From: Clostridiales bacterium
GTDB lineage: Bacteria > Bacillota > Clostridia > Christensenellales > Borkfalkiaceae
DNA: 64,000 nucleotides
Assembly: GCA_015069295.1 (NCBI GenBank)
Contig: SVIW01000004.1
Span: 1-64,000, forward strand
Direction: 5' to 3'
This document shows, in pieces, positions 26,752 to 34,397 of this stretch (within the stretch, counting starts at the first letter, position 1; each line of letters begins with the position of its first letter). Under the pieces are notes generated by a model. It ran no database searches and was not told where the DNA came from. It saw only the letters and a list, made by a program, of their open reading frames with translations. The translations under genes were made by a program, and so were the position numbers.

Positions 26752-26807
26752 CGAACCCACAACTAGCCCTTAGGAGGGGCTTGTTATATCCATTTAACTA
26801 AGGAAGC
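26752..26807 (-). pseudogene. Truncated tRNA-Arg (CCT) copy
   Basis: This is an exact copy of the first 56 bases of the tRNA-Arg at 26603-26677: acceptor 5' strand, D arm, anticodon arm and the T arm up to TTCG. The 3' half of the T arm and the acceptor 3' strand are missing and replaced by the insert at 26683-26751. Identity continues for a few bases past the tRNA 5' end (GCGTATT region), so the duplicated unit is about 61 bases. The stretch 26813-27000 is A/T-rich, with no gene seen. Confidence 0.9.
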
Positions 26808-26994
26808 GTATTTAGCTTTCTATCATTATACACGCTTTTTACAAAAAAAGCAAACGTTTCCCTTTTCCTCACTCCATTTTTTTAAAAACAGTAGAATTAT
26901 AAGCAATACTTATGCAAAACATAAAAAACAGTTATTTTTCCGCTAAAAAATAAATTTTATTTTATATCTTTTGCCATTTTTCCCCTCAAAATCG

Positions 26995-27023
26995 TTGCAT
27001 TTATTTTGGAAAGGTGTTAATAT
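26995..27023 (+). promoter_or_regulatory. Sigma-A promoter of gdhA
   Basis: TTGCAT (26995-27000) and TAATAT (27018-27023), 17 bases apart, 64 bases before the gene. A small palindrome TCGAGAAAATCGA follows at about 27033. Confidence 0.7.
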
Positions 27024-27050
27024 ATATACATATCGAGAAAATCGATTTAA

Positions 27051-28424
<1,374 letters not shown>

Positions 28425-28452
28425 TAAAGCGGCGGTAAGAAACGAAAAACGT

Positions 28453-28481
28453 AAAAGGGCGGGCAATTGCTCCGTCCTTTT
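28453..28481 (+). terminator. Intrinsic terminator of gdhA
   Basis: AAAAGGGCGG pairs with CCGTCCTTTT (one G-T pair) around a short loop. Confidence 0.75.
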
Positions 28482-28540
28482 AGTATAGAAAATTTTGCTT
28501 AGGGCTATAATGGGAGCAGTTTAAAAAAAAGGAGGATACT

Positions 28541-29815
28541 ATGAATCCGTTTAAAGAAAAAGCATTACCCATTGAAAAACATTTGCAAAATTGGCAACAG
28601 CTTTACCCTAAGGCGTACGACAAGCGGGAAACCGACCCGTATACCAAGACCCGTATTATTTTAATGAACGGGACGGAATACGAGGCGAACTGGTTTTCTC
28701 ATCAGTTTGCAAGGCATACGGACGACAACGATTTACGCCGCGATCTTGCGCTTACTCGGTACGTCGAAAAACAACAGCAGCTTAAAATTTCGCTGTTAAA
28801 ACCCGAGGACGAAACGGTGTTAGAGCACACGATATCCTACGAACAGCTCGCCGTGGATTTGACCGCCGAGCTTGCCAAGCGCGAACCCGATTGCAACGTA
28901 AAAAAAGCGCTGGATTTCGCGCTTTTGGAGGATTTTGACCATTTGTATCGGTATTCGAATTTGCTAGGAATGGAAGAGGCGGTCGAAGCGGAACGGCTGG
29001 TCGGTCGGTATACCGAAATTATGCCCGCGCGCCCGACGATTGCCCATCACCGTTTCCCGATGGATAACGTTAAAACGAATATACGGGCGAAAAAATCGGA
29101 TATCCAAACGGTGTTAAATACGATGATAATTACCGCCGCTGAACAGCAAACGATGAACTATTATATGAACGTAACGGCGTTTGCGCCTTCGGAGCTTGCA
29201 AGGAAACTTTACCAAGAAATCGCGATGGTGGAAGAGGAACACGTTACCCAGTACGAATCCTTGATAGACCCTACCGCTACGTGGCTGGAAATGCTGCTTT
29301 GCCACGAATATTGCGAATGTTATTTGTATTGGTCGTGCTATATGACGGAAACGGACGCGCGAATCAAACAGCTTTGGGAAATGCACCTTGACGCGGAAAT
29401 CGCGCACCTGCATAAGGCGGCGGAGCTCTTGAAAAAGTATGAGAAAAAGGATTGGGAGTCCGTGATTCCCGGCGGCGATTTCCCCGCCCCGATAGCCTTG
29501 CACGAAAACGTCGAATACGTGCGCAGAGTTTTGAAAAACACCGTGCAGTTTACTTCGGATAGAGAGGGGTATAAAAATTTAAAGGATATGCCGCAAAACG
29601 CGGACTTCATCCGTTTCCAAGAAATGATAAACGGCAACGTGCGCAGCGTGCCTTCGCATAACGTTATCCGCGAATATATTTCTCGTAACGGAACCGATTA
29701 CCGTTATCAAGTATCGCCCACGCCCGTGCCCGAACTTGAAGACAGAAAGAAAGACAATACCAGCGTTGGTTGTAAACCGAATGCAGCGCAGTCGAAAGGC
29801 TTCGACTGCAATTAA
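28541..29815 (+). CDS. Ferritin-like double-bundle protein, function unknown
   Basis: A 424-residue, mostly helical cytoplasmic protein. It carries several ExxH-like pairs typical of ferritin/rubrerythrin four-helix bundles: LLEDFDHLYRYSNL (near 130), EIAMVEEEHVTQYESL (near 227), LLCHEYCECYLY (near 252) and HLDAEIAHLHKAAELL (near 283). They are spaced as in two bundles or one large bundle, so a di-metal site is likely. The last 60 residues are polar and end in Cys. GGAGG precedes the ATG, with a TATAAT at 28506. Possible roles are oxygen or peroxide defence or metal storage; this is inference. Confidence 0.7.
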   Translation: MNPFKEKALPIEKHLQNWQQLYPKAYDKRETDPYTKTRIILMNGTEYEANWFSHQFARHTDDNDLRRDLALTRYVEKQQQLKISLLKPEDETVLEHTISYEQLAVDLTAELAKREPDCNVKKALDFALLEDFDHLYRYSNLLGMEEAVEAERLVGRYTEIMPARPTIAHHRFPMDNVKTNIRAKKSDIQTVLNTMIITAAEQQTMNYYMNVTAFAPSELARKLYQEIAMVEEEHVTQYESLIDPTATWLEMLLCHEYCECYLYWSCYMTETDARIKQLWEMHLDAEIAHLHKAAELLKKYEKKDWESVIPGGDFPAPIALHENVEYVRRVLKNTVQFTSDREGYKNLKDMPQNADFIRFQEMINGNVRSVPSHNVIREYISRNGTDYRYQVSPTPVPELEDRKKDNTSVGCKPNAAQSKGFDCN

Positions 29816-29817
29816 AC

Positions 29818-29853
29818 AAAACGGCGGCGTCGATATCGACGCCGCCGTTTTGG
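29818..29853 (+). terminator. Intrinsic terminator after the ferritin-like gene
   Basis: AAAACGGCGGCGTCGA and TCGACGCCGCCGTTTT form a 16-bp perfect stem. Confidence 0.9.
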
Positions 29854-29924
29854 CTGTTTTATAAATGGATGGAAAAAAGGCGAGCAGAAGAGAGGAATTT
29901 TTTTAATTTTTTTATAAAAAATAA

Positions 29925-29953
29925 TTGACAAAATAGAAAAAATGCTATATACT
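29925..29953 (+). promoter_or_regulatory. Sigma-A promoter of tRNA-Ala
   Basis: TTGACA (29925-29930) and TATACT (29948-29953), 17 bases apart, end 13 bases before the tRNA. Confidence 0.85.
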
Positions 29954-29966
29954 ATGAAATGTGTTT

Positions 29967-30042
29967 GGGGTTATGGCTCAGTTGGTAGAGCGCCTCGTTC
30001 GCAACGAGGAGGCCAGCGGTTCGAATCCGCTTAGCTCCACCA
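29967..30042 (+). tRNA. tRNA-Ala (anticodon CGC)
   Basis: Cloverleaf: GGGGTTA/TAGCTCC acceptor with the G3-U70 pair that marks alanine tRNA, D stem GCTC/GAGC, anticodon arm CCTCG-TTCGCAA-CGAGG, T arm AGCGG-TTCGAAT-CCGCT, encoded CCA. CGC reads GCG. Confidence 0.96.
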
Positions 30043-30081
30043 AAAAAGCAAGGACGGTTGGTGCCGTCCTTGTTTTTTTCG
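30043..30081 (+). terminator. Terminator of tRNA-Ala
   Basis: GCAAGGACGG and CCGTCCTTG form the stem, followed by seven T. Its 3' half is repeated at 30228-30241. Confidence 0.85.
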
Positions 30082-30281
30082 TTAGGCTAATCGTGAGAAC
30101 TGCTGCATTATCAGCGGGTCGCGCGAGGAGCGAGAAAGGTGTAAACAAAAATAGAAACGATGACTGACGAGCGACGACGCTCTCGCCGTAGGCGAGAATA
30201 CGCGTGGCATTCAAAGAACGGCGTATTGCCGTCCTTGCTTTTTTCGTTAGGCTAATCGTGAGAACCGCTGCATTATCAGCG
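30063..30281. repeat. 54-base direct repeats flanking an insert, next to tRNA-Ala
   Basis: Bases 30063-30116 and 30228-30281 are 54-base copies with only two differences; they start in the tRNA-Ala terminator and end TTATCAGCG. The 111 bases between them begin GGTCGCGCGAGGAGC and contain GCGACGACGC and a hairpin CTCGCC-GTA-GGCGAG. No gene. Confidence 0.85.
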
Positions 30282-30308
30282 CTTCGCGTTCAGCTATTCA
30301 CTTAGCCG

Positions 30309-30512
30309 TCAATCGCTTAATCCAAGCAAATAATCTGCTGATACCTCAAAGTATTTACACAGCATAATTAAATCTTTAAAAGAGGGTTCTTGATAACCGC
30401 ACTCCCAATGGGAAAGCGTGGGGATTGAAACAGCCAACTCTTGCGCGAGGGCTTTTTGCGTAAGCCCTTTTTCTATTCTTAATTCTTTTAATATTTCACC
30501 AAAGTTTCTCAT
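30309..30512 (-). CDS. XRE/HTH_3 family DNA-binding repressor
   Basis: A 67-residue one-domain regulator: NFGEILKELRIEKGLTQKALAQELAVS is helices 1-3 of the lambda-repressor-type fold, and the C-terminus CKYFEVSADYLLGLSD is the usual helix 5 with the YLLG signature. I start it at the ATG at 30512; the frame is open to 30554 but the extra residues are in the promoter. A TATAAT lies 8 bases before the ATG, so the mRNA may be nearly leaderless. It is divergent from the small Cys-rich gene at 30616 and probably represses both through the ATCG-N5-CGAT sites. Confidence 0.88.
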   Translation of the reverse strand: MRNFGEILKELRIEKGLTQKALAQELAVSIPTLSHWECGYQEPSFKDLIMLCKYFEVSADYLLGLSD

Positions 30513-30535
30513 ATTTTTATTATACACAAAAAAGT

Positions 30536-30596
30536 ATCGAAAAACGATTGACAATCGAAAAACGATATGTTACAATAATTATATCGAAATTCGATA
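30536..30596. promoter_or_regulatory. Three ATCG-N5-CGAT operators in the divergent promoter region
   Basis: ATCGAAAAACGAT occurs at 30536-30548 and 30554-30566, and the perfect palindrome TATCGAAATTCGATA at 30582-30596. Site 1 is directly before the -35 box of the rightward promoter, site 2 lies in its spacer and site 3 covers the start point. Site 1 also covers the leftward promoter of the XRE gene. This is the layout of an autoregulated repressor. Confidence 0.85.
30548..30576 (+). promoter_or_regulatory. Sigma-A promoter of the 30616 gene
   Basis: TTGACA (30548-30553) and TACAAT (30571-30576) with a 17-base spacer, overlapped by the operators. Confidence 0.9.
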
Positions 30597-30615
30597 CACC
30601 AAAAGGAGAAAATAA

Positions 30616-30903
30616 ATGGAAAGGAAGAACAAAGCGTGTTGGAATTGTGGGAATTATAAGGCGTATTACACAAAAGGGCTGTGTCATTTTGATAGGTTGG
30701 ATTACGGCTTATGCCGCGCGAAGAAAGAAACGGTAGATAAGCACGGGGAATGTGTATTTTGGAGAAATAATTATGGTATGCGTGAATTTCGTGAGGAGAT
30801 AGCCAAGAAAAAATTAAATGATATATTAGAAGGAATTGTGGAAATTCGACAAATCTTATTTGAGGAAAAGGAGGAAAAGCAAATAAACCCGAAAGGGCGA
30901 TAA
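30616..30903 (+). CDS. Small Cys-rich protein under XRE control, function unknown
   Basis: A 95-residue protein. The N-terminal half has CWNCGNY, then single Cys residues at LCHFD, LCRAKK and ECVFW, a pattern fit for one zinc ion or a small Fe-S centre. The C-terminal half is a charged helix (REEIAKKKLNDILEGIVEIRQILFEEKEEK in outline) that could form a coiled coil. AAAAGGAG precedes the ATG. Similar short Cys proteins occur in phage-derived clusters, but no other phage gene is here. Not recognised as a named family. Confidence 0.75.
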   Translation: MERKNKACWNCGNYKAYYTKGLCHFDRLDYGLCRAKKETVDKHGECVFWRNNYGMREFREEIAKKKLNDILEGIVEIRQILFEEKEEKQINPKGR

Positions 30904-31115
30904 AGAGTTTAATACAGACGATCAGGGGGGGCTTTCGCTACGCTCAAAGAAAACCTACGGTTTTCCGAACCCTTGCAGGGTTTTCGTCCCTATCTACACA
31001 ACAAAAAAAAGGACGATCAGGGTATCTCCGATACCCCAAAGGGGACCCCTCGGAGAGCGTCGCCTACGGCTCGCGCGAACCCTTCCAGGGTTCTCGTCCC
31101 CGTCCCAAACAACAA

Positions 31116-31145
31116 AAAAGACATACCCAAGGTATGTCTTTTTTG
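31116..31145. terminator. Hairpin with T tails, duplicated copy
   Basis: AAAAAAGACATACC-CAA-GGTATGTCTTTTTT, a bidirectional-type terminator. Near-identical to 31291-31323 and attached to a tRNA-Lys 3' remnant. Confidence 0.85.
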
Positions 31146-31290
31146 TTGGTGGACGATCAAACGGGTATTTGCCTACGGCAAAGCTTCGTCAACGAAGTGG
31201 AGGAGAAGAGAAAACAAAATAAAATTCGTTCGTTTCCTCGCGCGAACCCTGGATAATTCGCAGGGTTCGCACACTGATTCGTTCACGCAA

Positions 31291-31323
31291 ACAAAAAAGA
31301 CATACGCAAGGTATGTCTTTTTT
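31291..31323 (-). terminator. Terminator of the six-tRNA cluster
   Basis: On the minus strand, AAAAAAGACATAC pairs with GTATGTCTTTTTT directly after the CCA end of tRNA-Lys(CTT). Confidence 0.9.
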
Positions 31324-31325
31324 GT

Positions 31326-31401
31326 TGGTGGACGATCAGGGACTCGAACCCTGGGCCCATTGATTAAGAGTCAATTGCTCTACCAGCTGAGCTAATCATC
31401 C
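31326..31401 (-). tRNA. tRNA-Lys (anticodon CTT)
   Basis: Acceptor GGATGAT/ATCGTCC, D stem GCTC/GAGC, anticodon arm ATTGA-CTCTTAA-TCAAT, T arm CAGGG-TTCGAGT-CCCTG, encoded CCA. Last tRNA of the cluster; its 3' end is the parent of the remnants at 30913-31160. Confidence 0.95.
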
Positions 31402-31403
31402 AT

Positions 31404-31479
31404 TGGTGGTCCATCGGAGGCTCGAACTCCGGACACCTTGATTAAAAATCAAGTGCTCTACCTACTGAGCTAATGGGCC
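31404..31479 (-). tRNA. tRNA-Lys (anticodon TTT)
   Basis: Acceptor GGCCCAT/ATGGACC with one mismatch (C3-A70), D stem GCTC/GAGC, anticodon arm CTTGA-TTTTTAA-TCAAG, T arm CGGAG-TTCGAGC-CTCCG, encoded CCA. Everything else is canonical, so I treat it as functional. Confidence 0.92.
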
Positions 31480-31502
31480 AGTTGTTATTTTTTTGCCACC
31501 TT

Positions 31503-31578
31503 TGGCTGGGGTGGCAGGATTTGAACCTACGAATGCCGGAATCAAAATCCGGTGCCTTAACCACTTGGCGACACCCCA
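31503..31578 (-). tRNA. tRNA-Gln (anticodon TTG)
   Basis: Acceptor TGGGGTG/CACCCCA, D stem GCC/GGC, anticodon arm CCGGA-TTTTGAT-TCCGG, T arm GTAGG-TTCAAAT-CCTGC, encoded CCA. The weak U1-A72 pair is typical of glutamine tRNA. Confidence 0.95.
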
Positions 31579-31594
31579 GTGTACAAAAAAATAG

Positions 31595-31672
31595 TGGGGC
31601 GGGCAGAGAGAATCGAACTCACGACCTCCAGGGCCACAATCTGGCGCTCTAACCAACTGAGCTATGCCCGCC
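31595..31672 (-). tRNA. tRNA-His (anticodon GTG)
   Basis: The extra 5' G(-1) faces C73, the identity mark of histidine tRNA. Acceptor GCGGGCA/TGCCCGC, D stem GCTC/GAGC, anticodon arm CCAGA-TTGTGGC-CCTGG (31-39 A-C mismatch), T arm GTGAG-TTCGATT-CTCTC, encoded CCA. Confidence 0.94.
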
Positions 31673-31679
31673 ATGTTTT

Positions 31680-31756
31680 TGGTGCGCCTGAAGAGATTCG
31701 AACTCCTGACACACGGCTTAGAAGGCCGTTGCTCTATCCAACTGAGCTACAGGCGC
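31680..31756 (-). tRNA. tRNA-Arg (anticodon TCT)
   Basis: Acceptor GCGCCTG/CAGGCGC, D stem GCTC/GAGC, anticodon arm ACGGC-CTTCTAA-GCCGT, T arm AGGAG-TTCGAAT-CTCTT, encoded CCA. TCT reads AGA. Confidence 0.95.
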
Positions 31757-31777
31757 ATTCGACTCATCGAATTAAAG

Positions 31778-31851
<74 letters not shown>

Positions 31852-31891
31852 ATTTCGTCGCACTTCACCGCTGCATCGACAACGCTTGTAT

Positions 31892-31920
31892 ATAATAGCA
31901 CTAATGCAAAGAATTGTCAA
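31892..31920 (-). promoter_or_regulatory. Sigma-A promoter of the six-tRNA cluster
   Basis: Minus strand: TTGACA (31920-31915) and TATTAT (31897-31892), 17 bases apart, 41 bases before tRNA-Gly. Bases 31921-32046 are A/T-rich with no gene seen. Confidence 0.85.
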
Positions 31921-32046
31921 ATAATTTTTAAGGGTTTTTCACAAAAAAATCCAAAAAAATTTAAATCTTGCTTTTTACAAAAAAATATAACAAAAAGTGT
32001 TTGAAATTAACTTTATTGACAAAAAATGAAACTTTTTTGCGTAGAG

Positions 32047-32075
32047 TTGTCCTTACAAAAAAAATGTGTTATAAT
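32047..32075 (+). promoter_or_regulatory. Rightward promoter reading across the 32103 gene toward purH
   Basis: TTGTCC (32047-32052) and TATAAT (32070-32075), 17 bases apart. A transcript from here would run antisense through the whole minus-strand gene 32103-32453 and reach purH with a leader of about 420 bases. Confidence 0.65.
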
Positions 32076-32102
32076 AAAAAGGTAGGCTTTTATCGGCTGT
32101 TT

Positions 32103-32453
32103 TTATCGAATAACGAAAAAGGAAAACCCCGAACGGAACAGTAAAACCCAAAGGTAGACGTTTAAAACGCCGAGCAGGGGCATCAATACCATCAATAATA
32201 AATCCGTGCGTTTGTATTTAAAGATAAACATACAGGTATAGATGGTAATTGCGCCGCCAAGAAGTCCCGTAACGCAAAGCTTTCCCAAATTTCTTTCGGG
32301 CGGTTTCGCTTGCGTAGCGGTTTCGCTTAAAGGCGCGGCTTGTTTTTCGATTTTCGTTTGTTCTTCCTTATCCCGCAGCGATTTTACCAGCAAAAACGCG
32401 TAAAAATTGATGGCGAGGATATAAGCGACAAGCAATATATATAAGATAACCAT
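32103..32453 (-). CDS. Small membrane protein, DUF1294-like
   Basis: A 116-residue protein with three hydrophobic helices: about residues 2-22, 57-77 and 84-107, separated by a charged, disordered loop ([14 protein letters not shown]). The second helix with [19 protein letters not shown] resembles the GG-x-G...F(R/K)HKT core of DUF1294 membrane proteins. Function unknown. The start is the ATG at 32453, 51 bases from the divergent purH start; no strong ribosome site. A much longer open frame on this strand is only the shadow of purH. Confidence 0.65.
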   Translation of the reverse strand: MVILYILLVAYILAINFYAFLLVKSLRDKEEQTKIEKQAAPLSETATQAKPPERNLGKLCVTGLLGGAITIYTCMFIFKYKRTDLLLMVLMPLLGVLNVYLWVLLFRSGFSFFVIR

Positions 32454-32504
32454 ATCTACAGTATGGCGCACAAATTCGCAAAAAATAACAGAGGTGTATA
32501 TATT

Positions 32505-34043
32505 ATGAAAAAAAGAGCATTGGTAAGCGTTTCCGACAAAACGGGCATCGTAGAATTCTGTCAAAGACTGATTGCGTGCGGCTATGAAATCATTTCCACG
32601 GGCGGCACGGCAAAAGCCTTGAAAGACGCAGGGCTTCCCGTTATCGGTATCAGCGAACTCACGGGCTTCCCCGAATGTCTTGACGGCAGAGTAAAGACTT
32701 TGCACCCGATCGTTCACGCGGGGCTTTTGGCGATGCGTTCGAACCCCGAACATATGGAACAGCTTGAAAAGCTGAATATTAACACGATTGATATCGTAGC
32801 AGTCAACCTCTATCCTTTTAAAGCGACGATTTCTAAACCCGGCGTATCTTTTGCGGACGCGGTGGAAAATATCGATATCGGCGGTCCTACGATGATCCGC
32901 GCGGCGGCGAAAAACTATCAGGACGTAGCCGTTGTCGTTGACCCTAAAGATTATGAAAGAGTGCTTTCCGAATTGGAAGCGGGCGAAATCACCCTCGATA
33001 CCAAAAAATATTTGCAATATAAGGTATTCGCGCATACCGCGGTTTACGATAGCATGATTTCCAACTATTTGGCGCAGCAGCTCGATATCCGTTTCCCCGA
33101 CAGTATTACTTTTGCGTATGAAAAAACGCAGGATATGCGTTATGGCGAAAACCCGCACCAAGGCGCGTCCTATTACAGCGAAGAATTTATCCGCGCAGGC
33201 TCGCTTTCCAAGGCAAAACAGCTTTGGGGGAAAGAACTTTCCTATAACAACATCAACGACGCAAACGGTGCTCTTGAACTCGTGAAAGAATTCGAAGAAC
33301 CCTGCGTAGTGGCTTGCAAGCACGCAAATCCTTGCGGCGTAGGTACGGGTAAGACGATCCACGAGGCGTATATCAAAGCGTACGAATCCGACCCCGTTTC
33401 CGTGTTCGGCGGTATTTTGGCAATCAACGGTCAGGTGGACGAAGCGACGGCGACGGAAATCAACAAGATTTTCATTGAAATCGTGATTGCGGAATCGTAC
33501 ACCGAGGGCGCGCTTGAAATTTTGAAAGGCAAAAAGAATATCCGTCTTTTGGAACTCCCCGACATCAAAGCAAAACGCGAGGCAAGCGCGTACGATATGA
33601 AGAAGGTATACGGCGGTTTGCTCGTACAAGATTACGACAACACGCTGTTTGCGCCTGAAAATTTGAAAGTAGTTACCAAACGTGCGCCTACGGAAGAAGA
33701 AATGGCGGCGCTTATGTTTAATTGGAAGGTCGTAAAACACACCAAATCGAACGCTATCGTAGTTGGTAAAGCGGACAGAACGACGGGGATTGGTATGGGT
33801 CAAACCAACCGTATCTGGGCGGCACAGCAGGCGATTGCACACGCTGGCGACGAAATCAAGGGCTCGGTTATGGCAAGCGACGCGTTCTTCCCCTTCCCCG
33901 ATTGCGTTGAAGAATGTGTAAAAGCGGGCATTACGGCAATCGTACAACCCGGCGGCAGTATCAAAGACCAGCTTTCGATTGACGCTTGTAACGAGGCGGG
34001 GATTGCGATGATTTTCGTTGGCGAAAGACATTTCAAACACTAA
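32505..34043 (+). CDS. purH: Bifunctional AICAR transformylase / IMP cyclohydrolase
   Basis: A 512-residue enzyme for the last two steps of IMP synthesis. The N-terminal cyclohydrolase (MGS-like) domain has [11 protein letters not shown] and STGGTAKAL; the C-terminal transformylase domain has [13 protein letters not shown], the catalytic [10 protein letters not shown] and the final SDAFFPFPD ... QPGGSIKDQ. Length is standard. I start it at the ATG at 32505 with GAGGT upstream, not at the in-frame ATG at 32463. It is alone, away from other pur genes. Confidence 0.97.
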   Translation: MKKRALVSVSDKTGIVEFCQRLIACGYEIISTGGTAKALKDAGLPVIGISELTGFPECLDGRVKTLHPIVHAGLLAMRSNPEHMEQLEKLNINTIDIVAVNLYPFKATISKPGVSFADAVENIDIGGPTMIRAAAKNYQDVAVVVDPKDYERVLSELEAGEITLDTKKYLQYKVFAHTAVYDSMISNYLAQQLDIRFPDSITFAYEKTQDMRYGENPHQGASYYSEEFIRAGSLSKAKQLWGKELSYNNINDANGALELVKEFEEPCVVACKHANPCGVGTGKTIHEAYIKAYESDPVSVFGGILAINGQVDEATATEINKIFIEIVIAESYTEGALEILKGKKNIRLLELPDIKAKREASAYDMKKVYGGLLVQDYDNTLFAPENLKVVTKRAPTEEEMAALMFNWKVVKHTKSNAIVVGKADRTTGIGMGQTNRIWAAQQAIAHAGDEIKGSVMASDAFFPFPDCVEECVKAGITAIVQPGGSIKDQLSIDACNEAGIAMIFVGERHFKH

Positions 34044-34130
34044 AAAGGAAGTCAAGAAACGCAGTTTTGCGCCACTCCGCGAAAGCGGTCAATCGCCGAA
34101 AGACGAATGAAAGTTTAATGCAAACAACAA

Positions 34131-34167
34131 AACAACGCACAGCGAATTTCGCTGCGCGTTGTTTTTA
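34131..34167 (+). terminator. Intrinsic terminator of purH
   Basis: AACAACGC-CAGCGAA pairs with TTCGCTG-GCGTTGTT, then T run. The 87 bases before it hold nothing recognisable. Confidence 0.88.
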
Positions 34168-34178
34168 TTAAAAAAGCG

Positions 34179-34207
34179 TTGACAAAAAACGGAAAGCGTG
34201 GTAAAAT
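34179..34207 (+). promoter_or_regulatory. Sigma-A promoter of the 34398 lipoprotein leader
   Basis: TTGACA (34179-34184) and TAAAAT (34202-34207), 17 bases apart. The start is expected at about 34213-34214, the first base of the outer stem. Confidence 0.85.
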
Positions 34208-34212
34208 AAGAT

Positions 34213-34321
34213 TGCGACATAATTTAATAAAAAAATCACTAAGGCATATACTTCTTTGGTAGGGGTGTATCTTTTTCGCGTTACAAAATATCCTTAGTGA
34301 TAGTAATTAAATTGTGTCGCA
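34213..34321 (+). ncRNA. Structured leader RNA 2 (candidate cis-regulatory element)
   Basis: TGCGACATAATTTAAT (34213-34228) pairs with ATTAAATTGTGTCGCA (34306-34321), 16 pairs with one G-T. Inside, ATCACTAAGG (34235-34244) pairs perfectly with CCTTAGTGAT (34292-34301), and TATACTTC pairs with GGGGTGTA using G-T pairs, followed by a CTTTTT tract. Promoter position, closed 5' end, inner hairpin plus T tract, downstream terminator and lipoprotein gene all match leader RNA 1 at 22844-23000. No known riboswitch consensus was recognised. Confidence 0.65.
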
Positions 34322-34348
34322 GCAAAGCGAGAAGAACATTTTTACAGG

Positions 34349-34386
34349 GTGTCGTTTCGCTTTGTGAAGCGACACTTTTTGTTTTT
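34349..34386 (+). terminator. Terminator between leader RNA 2 and its gene
   Basis: GTGTCGTTTC and GAAGCGACAC form a 10-bp stem around GCTTTGT, then a T-rich tail. Only about 12 bases separate it from the start codon, and the ribosome site AGGAGG lies at the very end of the T tail. Confidence 0.88.
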
Positions 34387-34397
34387 AGGAGGTTTTT

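Larger units (their letters stand above)
30913..31325. repeat. Array of broken tRNA-Lys 3' ends with T-loop inserts
   Basis: No gene is present in these 410 bases. On the minus strand, three pieces of the tRNA-Lys(CTT) 3' end follow the intact tRNA. Each has AGGGTTCG, an insert, then the tRNA end GATCGTC(C). Inserts are at 31160-31242 (83 bases), 31023-31075 and 30928-30965, all starting just after TTCG. Two inserts begin CGCGAG. The tRNA end plus terminator (GGTGGACGATCA next to GACATAC/GTATGTC hairpins) is duplicated at about 31114-31159 and 31287-31337. Confidence 0.8.

Noticed and set aside
32454..34055. Long minus-strand open frame opposite purH
   Set aside because: It is antisense to a clear PurH; its sequence is rich in Arg/Phe/His with no family motif. 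Only the last 116 residues (32103-32453), outside purH, look like a protein.
34213..34321. Interpretation of leader RNA 2 as a known riboswitch (purine, c-di-GMP, manganese)
   Set aside because: Conserved cores of these classes could not be found by eye; only short resemblances to the yybP-ykoY loop in leader 1, not shared by leader 2.
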